The notes beneath the pieces were generated by a model. The model did not search any database, was not told the DNA's origin, and worked only from the letters and a program-made list of their open reading frames with translations. A program made the position numbers and the translations under genes. From contig VZSR01002145.1 in the NCBI GenBank assembly GCA_013398615.1, positions 732,546 through 796,545 on the forward strand: a stretch of DNA of 64,000 bases, in the 5' to 3' direction. Shown here in pieces: positions 25,601 to 37,600 of the stretch (position 1 is the stretch's first letter; every line of letters begins with the position of its first letter). This DNA comes from Brachypodius melanocephalos (Eukaryota > Chordata > Aves > Passeriformes > Pycnonotidae).

Positions 25601-28600
25601 GCTCGACTCCCACACTTGTGCCTCCTCCCTGCTGCCTTATCGACTCATTCGTATTCCAGAAAAATACCAGGAAGCCTCAGTTCCAGTCTGCTTTGCTGAA
25701 AGCAGCCTGAGCAAGAAGCCCTGGTGCTGCAGCAGCTCAGGCAGGGTTTGGGGGGGAGCAGAGCCCTGGAGCGCCGCGGTGCCGGCTCAGCTCATACCCA
25801 GCTGTGGGTCTGGGCTGCAGCTTCCCCATCCTGCCCCTGCTTTGGGAAAAGCCCAGAGCCCCACTTCCAGGCTTTTATTGGTGGGCTGAGGAGTTTGAAG
25901 GCTGGATAGCAAGTCCTTCAGGGTGGGGGCTTGCAGTGTGCCCCAGCTAACCTCTGGAAAGCAGTGTTTTCCTGTTGCTGGTCACCAGATTGTCATTATG
26001 GGTGAAACATTCTCAGAGCCCAAAGTCAATTCCATGAAGAGGTTTTTTTGATGCAATAGAATTTGGCATCCTGAACTGATTCTGCAGCAAAGACACATGC
26101 AGTATTTCCCGTAATTTCCCCAAATGAAGCAGTTTAGCCACAGCACCTCATTTTGTGTTGTCCTGCCTTGTGAGCCCAGCTGCTCCCACTGTGTGGGATG
26201 AGATCATGTGAGAGAGGCAGTTCTGGGAATTGCTGAGTTCTGAGCATGGGAAATGGGTTGGTGCTGTGCTGCAGTTGGTCAGCACTTAGCAAACACAGGG
26301 ACTGTCCAAAGAGAGCAGCAGCAGGGTCTTCTTTGGGGTTTCTAGGTTTTAAAGGCTAGGAACGGGAAGGATAGTCTCAATGTTGTGATCATCTCATCAT
26401 CTTATTGCTAAACAATATTAGAGATGCATCAGTATCTAAATAAAGCAATTTAATATAACCATAATTTCCCCCCATAAGACATGACAATGGAGCCAAATGT
26501 CTGCTTTAAACAGGCTTGTATAATACAATGCTATCTATTTATTTGTGTTACTCTGCTTAGTAGAAAAGAAGCACCGTTGCTAGTTCAGTTCAATACAAAC
26601 AGAACTTTATTTTTACTTAAATGCCAATGAAATAACTGTACAAATCCATTGCGTAACATTTACTGTTAGAAATTAAAACACGTTTCCGGTTGTAGAAATA
26701 CTGTTCACAATTGGAAAGTTGTCATTTCTCTGATACCAGTGGTTGTAAATGATCTACAGCCCCCATTGACACCTTAGAAGGAACCAGGTAGAGGACTCCA
26801 GTCTCAGTCGTGAGGTTTTCTGGGTTTTGCAGCACCTTCATGCTACAATAACTGGAAATTAAATGGCCTGAAATGAATGGAAAACGTTGTATAAGATCTG
26901 TAATATTAAGTGGATAATACTTTTTCAATTAACTTGTTCTTCAGTTTTCATTTCATGCTGTTTGCAAAACTTCATCTGTAGTATATCAAGTACCTTTGCC
27001 ATAATTTAAATAATTTTCCTAGAGTGGACAGAACCATGCGTGCAGCTATTTCTACTGGCTGACGGTGCAGATGTCGAGGAGAAGAGCATCCATGCTGGCC
27101 CTTAGAAAGCAGGGGTTTGGGCATGTTCAGTGCCATGGACTGGACTCGTTCTCTTGGAAGAGTCAGGATTGTTCCAGTGACAGCTCATCAGCTAACTGCT
27201 AATTGATTTGTTACCTGGCTTGTGTTAGAAATCGGCTGATACTTCATTTTTCTGGCTAATTTGTGGTATTCTTTTAAGCAGAACATATTAACATTTCAGG
27301 ATGTCACTTGACATAAAGTCAAGGAGTTCCAGGTCATTAATTTGGGTAGATAATTCCTTGGTGTTTGACAGTGTCATGGCATTGAACATCTGGCATTTTT
27401 CTCTACTTTTATCTTTTTTTTTCTTTCTTTTTTTCTTTTTTTTAGTATGGAGAGAGCACTAACTTGCCTGTGGTCTTTAAGTCAAGCCAGAGCAGAAGGA
27501 TGCTGGCCCCTACCACTGTCCCATGCTGAAGTTGGACCATGTTGCCATCTCAGTTTACACCCTCTTAGCAGACATCACAGCATTGTCATATTTAATTCCT
27601 AAATTCAAAACTGTTGTTCTTCGTATTTAAAATACTCTAATACATATGAAGCAAACATAGATATACATGCTAGCAATTTTGCTCAGGAATAACTTCTGAT
27701 TAGTGAAACAGTTCAGTTTAGTTCCTTTATTTTTTCCCTTTCTTTTGCATGTCATCATAACTTACAGAGAATCTGTGCTGCTATATTACAGGAATTGCTC
27801 ACTGGCAGGTCAAGCAAGACAACGCAGATATGATACAGGCCTTCTGTTTTTTTCCAGTTGTTCAATGACAAAATCATACATAAAATCAGTACTTAAAATT
27901 CTGATATGTTTATTCTGTGCAAGTAAAATGAAAAATTTAAATACAAAATAAGCACATTTTTAAAAACAAAACGATAGATTAGTTGTACTCAATTAAGACA
28001 TATGAAAATAAGTAGCAGCTTAGTATCAAGACATTAGTGTGCGCGTCTTTAAGAACCGTTACTTCCTTTCGATCAGAGTCAGGACTTTGAATTTCTTTCG
28101 TTTGTTTCAGCTGGATGTGCTAACCGCAGCTGTTGCCACAGGAATATCCTCAGTAATTGCCCGGGCCGCGAGCCCTCAGTGCACGGCCCCGGCCAGGGCG
28201 TGCAGCAGCGGCAGCCACAGCAGCCCCACGGGCCAGCGGCTGCCACGGGACGGCACCCGCGCGTCCGGGGCGCTCGGCGTGGCCTCCTCCTTCCTCAAGG
28301 TAGCGGTTGTGCTTTGAGGCAGCTTGGAGAAGTTTGTTGGCATTCCACTGGTGATGCTTAGAGTCATGGGAGTGGTGGAGGAGGCGGTGGCAGGGGCCAG
28401 GCTGGCGTTCCCCTGGAGCAGGATTGTGCGTGTGGCCGCCGCCTCCTGAGGGCCGGCGGGGGAGCGCGGCGGGGGCCGCTCTGTGCCGGGGAACAGGGCC
28501 GGCTGCCTTTGGGTGCCCAAGGGAGACGCTTCCTTGGCCTTAAACTGTTTGTGCGTTTTGGTCGCTCTGGTGGGCTCGGGCCCCGCGGCAGAAGCCTCCC

Positions 28601-31600
28601 CGTCCGCTGCCTTCGTGCCTTTGATGATGGGGCTGGAGTCCAGGGCCGTGGGCTGGGCCGGGGCTGGGCCGGGGCTGGCCCAGGGCTGCTCGGCACAGGG
28701 AGCCCCCAGGACACGGGCAGCTGTGCTCTGCACCCACTGCAGCACGTACGGGATCGTTTGGTTATCGCTGCAGGACCAGGGGTTGTTGTACAGAGTTATT
28801 ACCTGCAGCTGGGAGAGCTGGTCGAAAGCTTTGTCAGGAATGTATGAGAACTTGTTGTTGTGCAGGTAGAGGCTCGTGAGGTGTTGCAGTCTCACCAGTG
28901 TTCCTGGGAGTATCTGGGACAAGAAGTTATTGGATAGATCCACCGTCTCTATGTTGTAGGGCATGTTGGTTGGAACTGTCCAAAGTTTGTTGCTGCTGAG
29001 ATTGAGAAACTTGAGACTGCTCAGTGTGTTGTTGATCAGGACAGCTCTTTCTACCATATTCCTGGAAACATCGAGCACTCTAAGATTCCACTGGTAAGCT
29101 GTATCAAGTTTCTGAAGAACTTTAATGTTGTTATTTGTGGCATATAATTCCCATAAGGACTTGGGCAGATGAGCAGGAACATTCTTGAGCCAATTATTTG
29201 AAATATCAAGGGTCCTCAGATTGGTGAACCTCGTTAGCTGATGATCGAGATCTACAAACTGGTTAAAGGACAGATTTAAATATGTAAGGTTGTCTTGAAG
29301 TCCCTGGGGCAGTACAGTTAAGTTTCTGCCTGAACAGTCCACATTCCTGTCGTTTCCTGAGCACTTACAGCTAGAAGGACAGATACCCAAACCAGTGGGT
29401 ATGAAAACCAGAAGGACCAGCAGACAGGTAGATGCATTCAATATCTGGTATTCCATTGTTGCCTGGAAATAAATATACCAAAATGACACCCTTTAAATCC
29501 ATGTAATACATTTTATCTCTGTATAAGGGTTGTCTTGGCAATGGCCACTTGCAGAAGAAATTAAGTAAAAATATCAATAACCCCCTTTGTAGCACGGTCC
29601 TTTTGAGAATTGTTCAAGAGAGACTTCACAAAGCATCCCTTCAGCCTGTCATGTTGTCTGGCAGAATGAGACTTGTTTTTTTCATCTCCCTTTCCCCCTC
29701 CAGCTCAAATGAGGGCTTTCTTCCGAAAATGCAAGTCTCTTCCAAACATTATACAATGTCTGCTTCTTGTTTTTAGTGATTTCAAGCCTATATTATGTTT
29801 GGAATAATGTGTCCATTTATAGAGGATGAAAAAATGGCTGTCAACTGGATCTTCACAAATCTCTGCAGTAATGTAGCAGTCCCCCCCATCCAGGCATGCT
29901 GTTTGCTTAAGTAAATTGGTTAAAATACATTGTAGGAATTTAGCTTGAAACCCAGATTCCAGTGTTCATGCTAACATGCACTGTAGAGTTTTTCCCTCCT
30001 TACAGTGTTAATTACAATCTCAAAGCTGGAGACACATGTTTAGAACCCGAGTTACCGGTTGTAAGAAATCTCTGACACTGCAGCAAATTTCTGGTGCAAG
30101 CATCTGTCATCAGCTCCTAATTCCATTCCCGTTTCCATCTCGGATTTGGTAGTAGGATTTTGTCGGTAAAATCAAAAAGCACAAACTTACCGTGGTGAGC
30201 TGCAGTATCAGCACATCGTTTCTGTGATGGATTGGAGCTTAGAGGTCGCCTTGTTCTGGAGAGCAGCTCCAGAGGCTGCCGGGGGCTGTGCTTGTCTCAG
30301 CTGCATCGTACGGCTGCGCTCGGCTCCGCAACCACCTGATCCTCTGGGCACTGCAGAGCCGGCCCCGAGCCCTGCCAGGACCTGCCGGGGCTGGGCAGGG
30401 ACAGGGCCAGGGCCAGGGAGTGCCCCCGGCTCCGCAGCCCCGCTGTGTTCTGCCCCCTCCCGAGCCCGGCTGCCTGCACACACAGCCGGCTCCCCCGCAC
30501 GCCTGCGGGCTCTGCCAGCTCGGGCTGCCACTCCACTTCAGGTTTCTGTTTGAAAAGTCAGGTTAGCTTGGGTCCTTTTTGCCTGCTGTTCGCCTCTCCT
30601 CCTGTAGCAGAGGTTAATGTGAATTTAGGCTTTCTAGCTAAAGCTTTTTAAAGCTACACTGCCAGAATATATTTTCATAATTTTAAAATACTCTGTTTTT
30701 CTGCTCCTGGTATCAGGCTATCACTGTGTTGTCAGGTATAATATAGCTCAGCTTGTAGGATTTTGCAGATTTCTACAGGAAATCTCGATCTGACTTTCTC
30801 AAAGCAGTATGAGAGTGAGGGTGTTTATAGAGCTGTTAATTTTTTAACAGGGTGTCATGCGAACAAGCCTTACAAAAATCTTTATTATAATTATAATGCT
30901 ATTCTTTAGGCATACCAAATCATACAGCTTATGTAAACAGTAAAGAAAACATATTTTCCTGTGGCCATTGTATGCACAGCAGCCTGGAATTGCATTTGGA
31001 TAACATACTACTTTTTATTAGTGATAGTTTGAAAATTCTGAAGTTTATTGTGTGCAAATCTTTGTTCCATGCTCCATCTGTAAATTCATTCTCTCCACAA
31101 GGGAACTGCAAACTCTGCCATTTTGCAGGGCTCTCATGGAAAGCTAGCTTCAGTGTCTAGCCACTTCTTTCTGTAAATACAAATATTCAATACTGGTTTT
31201 AAAAAAAAAAAATCATTTACTTCTGATTGCAGCCTGCTACTGCCCAGGTGTGGTGGTACTCAGGGCCCAGCGAGGAGCATGTAAAGCACTTGGACAGTGG
31301 AAGCTCAAAGGAACCTAGCATCCATGAACCATTAAATGAGTTTGTGTTAGTAACTAGGTGCATTCTGTATCTAAGCAAATACTCGGGTGGGTTTTAAGTG
31401 ACAAAAGCACCTTTGACTTAGAAAGCTTTATTAAAATGTCCTGGAATCGACTGCATTCACATGCACAGGCCAGAGGAGCAAACCTTGGTGCAAAGCCGAG
31501 TCCCTCTGAAGCTGGGCTGTCTCTGACATCTCCCCGTGTGTGTTATCTGTGCTGGCACACACAGCTGTGTGCTCTGCCTTCTGCAAGCTCTAGTTGCAGG

Positions 31601-34600
31601 TGACCACTGGGCACAATTTGTATTGTAGTCTGAAATTTGCTTCAGGCAGAAGCAGGTTGTTCTCTCTTGTGAAAGCTGAAGTTGGGAAACACCAAGGAAA
31701 TGTCAAGGAAATGGTGGGGCCTCACTATTCTTGCCTGTGTCGACTTCTCCTTTTTTCATTTTTTTGAAAATTACTTGATTTAAGAAAAATGTGGAGTATT
31801 TTGGAAATTAATTTGGCAGTCTATGAAGGGTGTTCTGGCTGGGGCAGTATTTCATGGATCTGGATCAGTTGCTCAGGTGGTGAGGGCTGCGGTTCCTCTG
31901 CTTGCGGGTAAAGTGCCGAGTGCTGGCTGGGGTCTGAGCTGGGCTCCTCAGTGGGTTCCCTGAGCCACTCAGGGGGTGGTGGTAGGTCAGAGCCCTCGGG
32001 TGGGGTGTCTGGGGGAGGACAGGGATCAGCTGCAGTGTTGGCTGGCTCTGGGGCAGGAGCTGGGGCCGGGGCTGTGCCAGCTCCAGAGCAGCCCACGGCT
32101 GGCACAGGCGGCTGCCCGTTCTCAGTACTGGGAGTGTGCTGGGGTGGGTTCTCTGAGACAATCGGGTCCTCCTGCAAGTTTGTGCCTTGTTTCAGTCTCC
32201 AAGGCAGCATAAACAAGACTGAAGAACGCTTGGTGCCATGGTCAGAGTCCATGAAGAGATCTGGCGTGTCCCCATCTGTGAAGGGGGACCTGCCTGCCCA
32301 GTGGGACTCAGCCAGAACAGGCCTCATGCAGCATTTCCACAGGAGGATGATGATAATTGCCAGCACCATCCCAATCAGAATGACACCGAGTATCAGTGCT
32401 GCTACCCAGCTGCCGTCCCCAGCTTCCTCCTCTCCTGGGAAGGCCTGGGGTTCTGTAACAGCCAGGGATCTGTCAGACTGATATAAACTGGGCCCAGTTG
32501 CTTGCAGTTGGTAGAGAGGGCGTTTGGCTGCTCTTGGACTCGTGGCTGTGGTGCACATGTGGCTTTCAGTCGTGGCAGGGGGGTGAGGTGCTGCTGCAGA
32601 CAGGGAGCTCCAGATTTCCCCACAGAGCAGAACCAGCATGACCTGGTTGCTGGCCATTTCCCTCCAGCCTCTTTACAAGGATCCTCTCCTATTGCAGAAA
32701 AGAAGTAGAACATGATGACTTGCAAGCTGTGTTTCTGCACTTTGCTGCCACCGGAGAGTTCTGTGTTAACACCATCATAGTGAAATGTTGGTCTCCCCAG
32801 TATTTCATATTTCAAGCCTGATCAGCAGGTTTGGCACTGGCTTTACAAATAACAGCAGAATTTCAACATTATTGATCATATTACTAAAATGTCTTGTTTG
32901 AAGGTAAAGGCTTATTATCATCTTTGTTCACCTTATCAGAAAAAGGCATTGACAGAGCAGTCCTCACAGGGTTTCAAAATAGCATTTATCAATCATGTAA
33001 CTGCTTATAGACCTGGAACAATCTCTGCAGCATTGACAGACAGGGTTGTCAGAAGTGAAGAAATGGCTTGTTGTGATATAAGCTGAGACAGAAGTAAAAG
33101 GCTCTTTGCAATTCTCTTAAACTTTTATTTCCTGTTCTCATATTTGTTCAGCATAGTAAAATTTTTAAAAGTTTTCCAAGTACTTGTGCTATAATGACAC
33201 AGCATTCTAATGGTAAAGTATTTTATAAATAAATTCCTGCATGCAGATTGTGCAAATGTTGAGTTGTTGGCATGAAACAGACTTTTTTTTTCCTGTACTG
33301 ATTAGAGTTCAGCTCTCCAAATGTCTCCACATGAAATAAATGATAGAAAATTCATCCCCTACACAGCTCTTTTCCTTCTGAAGTCACATTCATGCATTTT
33401 GAGCTAATTCATTAGTTACTGTAGTGCTAGTCCTGTGAAGCTATTTCTGGGAAATTAATATGCATGAGTCTTCATGGGTTTACAAATACGCAAAATTAAA
33501 TTTTAAATGCAGCAGTGTAAACACACACGAGCAATAAGTTAATGACTGGAGAACATCGTGATCTAAACTCTGTCAGGTTTGTAACAGATTAAAATGATTC
33601 AATTCAGTTTTTATCCTACTCCCCTCTTTTCAAAATAGACTCGATATTTGCAGTTGATCCTTACCTGTGCATTTATGTCCTCGGAAGCGTGCACTGCTGC
33701 CTTTGTTGTTTGCAGGCTCAGGAGGGCTGTGTGTGCTCAGTCAGACAGGGTAAAATGGCTCTTTTCGTGCAGAAGTTTGTGCAGAGAGGGAGGAAGTTGC
33801 CAACACCGGCAGGAAGCGTCCGCGCCGGGCAGCTCGAGGGGCTCTTATCTCCCAGATCGTGTGTTCTACAGGCAAACTGCTGCTCTGCTGGGCTTCTGGC
33901 AAAGTGTGTTTGTGCCTTTTGCCACAGCAGGCACCTGTGTGTGTTTATGTGGAAATTCTCCAGTAACTGTTTGCCTCTCTGTGTAGAAAATAGTTATAGT
34001 TTCTTCTGTGTGAATCAAAAACTGCACGTTTGGGCTGAATTTGAGTTGCTGATGTAATTCAGTGGTGGGTTTGCTGTGCTCTCAGGATTATTAGTGGGAA
34101 ACTACTAACCCTGGGTTCTTTGGTGAGTCATGGAAAGCTGTGGTCATGGGATGCTGGCTGCTTACACATCCTCTGTTGTGTAGCTGCATCGAGAGGCAGA
34201 GGGCAAAATCTAATTTCACCCTCAGCCTGTCCCTACTTGCTTGGTTGTTCTTCTGTGTGAACAGCATTGGGACCTGCTGCCATCACTGGTGGAGGGCTGT
34301 GCTCTGAGCAGCTGCCTCCCCCTGTCTGTCCCTGTCCATACCATGGAGTGTAACTCAAGCTGCTCTCTTTGGGCTCCGTGAGCATTTTTGCCTGGAAAGG
34401 CTGCCTGGTGGAAAGAAACCCACACCAAATATGTCCTTGTGGCATTTTGCAATTGTGTTCTGCCAGTAGCTACTGACAGATTCCTCTGCAGCCCTTCCTG
34501 TTGTGCCTCTCTGACTGCACTGCTGCTCTCTCTGACACTGCCTGCTCCTGCAGCAAACACACATCCTGATCCCATACTCACACTAACTTGGTGTTTGTCT

Positions 34601-37600
34601 GATTTCTTTGTCTCCTCCCCATTCTCTTCAACCCCCATAATTGATTCCCAGTTCTAGGCTAAGCATGTAAACTCCTTCCAACTTTATTTTCCTCACCACA
34701 CAACCCACCTTTGAGCCTGGCAGTTGCATTTTTGGAGCTCTGTCTCTCTCCTGGCTGCCACGGTGCTGTGGTCCTGCCTGTGCTGCTGCTGTATCTGCTC
34801 TGCCAGCCAAGTTAATGGGTGATCTAGTGGAACTGGGCTGGGGGGTTCAAGCATCCTGGACCTCTCAAACTCCCACAACCATCTTATGTGTCACAGCTGT
34901 TGCTTACAGCTGCACAGGATGTTTGGAGCTTTGGCACTGTGCAATCTCAGCACTTGGAACCGCAGTGCAACAGAGCTTCTTCAGCCCAAGGAGCAGCCTG
35001 TGGAAAGCTTCTCACGTTTCCTTAAAAGAGCAAAGCTCTGCTGCAGGGAGAGCAGCCACAGGCACCTCCCTGGAATTACAGGAAGCTCAGGTCTCTGAGA
35101 ATAAAGAAACTAAAAGTTGTTGTGGTTTGAAGGAATTCCTGGCATGTTCTATTTGGTGTCAGGAGAAAGTGGAGTGTGTTTCCATGATGCAGGAAATCAC
35201 AGCGAGTCATCAGAGACCTTTACTGAGCTCAGCCAATGTTACAGGAATAAAACATTCCAAAATGCCTGGTCATGTTTTTTTTTCTAAATTTTGACTTAGA
35301 GAAATATCATATAAGTGTATAGAGAATTATCATGTAAGTAATTTAAAAACTGATATTGCAAGTTTATTGAAGATAAATTGAACAAATGCTCATATTCTAG
35401 CAAATGCTACAATGTCAAAACACAATAAATATGGTTCAAATCACTCTGCTTCAAAAAGAATTAAGCTAGTTTAAGAAGTTCTTGATGGAAAATCCAAAAG
35501 GGCATTTTGAGAGGGGCTGGATCCTGGATTAGTGGTTGAATCAGGGTTGTGACTAATGTATGGTTTTCTTTAAAAAGCAACTTGGTTATGTCTGTGCAGC
35601 ATCTTAGTGTCCAGTGTTGATCAGGCTGGCAGTCTGTTCCTTGTTCCCCTCAGTGGTTTTTGAGCACGAGCAGATTCTCTTCATTTAGTTTATCCTGTTC
35701 AGGTCCTGTCACCCCGATTTCTGGTCAAAGGAGTGAAACCAGTCTTGACACTACTTACAGAAAGCAATTTAACACAGTCTTGCTGCCTTCTGGATCCACA
35801 CATGGCTGCAGCATTCCCACTGGGATAAATAGGAAAACTCTAAAATCTGGATTTAGCTTTCCTGGGAGGGAATTCCTGTTGTTACTTGAAATCCTAAAGT
35901 TTTTGCCTTACATTAACAGTGTAACAAAGGCAAAAAATTGGATTTTTACCTGAGTGTGAATTAAATCTCAACTACAAAATTGGTTAAAATGGGTTTGTGT
36001 GACTGGGTTGGTTCTTTGCTTTCTTGTTCATTATCTGCTGCTTTGGTGAGGTTCTCAGTAGTTTCATCTTCAGATTTCCTTTGGTTCACAGCATCCCTCC
36101 CTGATACCAGCTCCTGCATTATCAGCTCGGTCCCGCTTATCTCCTTGGGCATCCTGTGCCAGGTTCCTGCTGCTGTGGGCCATAAGCTGTTGGTGGCCAG
36201 GAGGTCACCATTGCTCCTGGGCCTGCGTTTGCCCTGCTGGGCTCTTTTGAGATAGGAGATTTTGTTGGCTGTTACGACTGTGGACAGAAACAGGGAGATG
36301 CAGATGAGCACAAGAACGGCAATGACAATGAAGCAAATCAGTATGAGAGACTTATTGTCTTCGCAGGTTTCTTTAGTTGGGCTCTTGGGTTTGCTGCTTT
36401 TCCCCAATCCTCCCGTGGTGGAATTTCCCCTTGGGGCAGGGGAAGTCGAATTTTGAGTCATTGTGGAGGAGAAGGATGGCAGGGTACTTTGCATTTCAAA
36501 AGTAATCGTTTGGCTGCTGAAATTGAGGTTCAGAGGAGGATTTGTGCTTGCTTCTGTCCTGTTCTGGCTCCCACTGAGGTTTTGGCCAATGGGACTCCAG
36601 ATTTCTTCTCTGTGGTGAGGGTAACCTGTGTGGTTTGCACTCGTTTGCAGCCACAGGGAGAAGATGATCATGACAGGGAAGCTCAAGTGTAGGTTACTGC
36701 ATCTCCTTGTCTTCATCTTCCCGTTGAGTCCCCTGCAAAAATACAAATTATGGCGCTAGTTTAGCAGACACTGGTTCTTGGAGGTTTGGATTGGACTTCT
36801 CAGGGAATAGCAGGCTTCTTGATGAAAAATACATGGTCTCGTTTTGGGGGGATGTAGGAGGACAAGTTCAAGTGCCCGGATTGTGAAAGAAGAGATTGGC
36901 TCAAACTTCTAACAGTTTGAGGTTTACAGAAAACATACAAATATCAAAAAAGAACGTGGAGCAAAGACAAAAAGAAAAGTGTTTCCAACTGAGGGCTTTG
37001 TGATGTCAGGGCAGACTCTGGGAGTTCCTTCTCTCTGAAGCTGCCCACCCAGTCATCACTTCTGCTTTTACACAGAGACCTTGTGGAGGTTACAGTTCAC
37101 TGGCTGCTTCTCACCTCCCTGAATTCCCCAGGGGTGGGCAGGGGAACCCTGCAGGGAACAGATGGGCAAGGGAAAAACTTGAACCCAAAATGTTCCTGTA
37201 ACTGACAGCAACAACTTAATGTGAATCGTCTGTAGTTCCTAGCACAGCTGTTTGGAATACTTAAAAATGCCCTGGAGAATCTTTGTTCCCTTATTTTTCT
37301 GCTTTTTTGTACAGAAAGCTCTTTATCACAAATGTACTTCTGGTATTTTTCTCCCAAACATTCTACAGATTGTGACATTTTCTTTAAAACACCACTGATA
37401 ATTATGCAAATGAGAGTAACCATTCATATGTTCTGTTTCCCATTTGTGTGGCATTCAAATCTGTACCTGTTGAATTTTTCTGGAGGGTAAGAGTGTGAGA
37501 ATGATCTGGTATGAAGATCATAAGCTCAAATGAACAGTGAGAAATCAGCCAAGCAGTGACCCAGGCAGTGCTGCTGCTTGGGCCAGGCTGCTCCTGACCT

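Noticed and set aside
29457..29489. Extra 11 codons before OMG Met1 in the open frame
   Set aside because: They lie upstream of a clear splice acceptor (TTTCCAG) and start inside the intron; human OMG starts at MEYQIL.
30208..30566. Several 80-109 codon frames on both strands near the OMG first exon
   Set aside because: They coincide with a CpG-rich promoter block and show no recognisable protein.
36717..36746. Extra ten codons before EVI2A Met1
   Set aside because: The frame starts with TTG and crosses the acceptor TTTTTGCAG, so this is intron plus 5' UTR.
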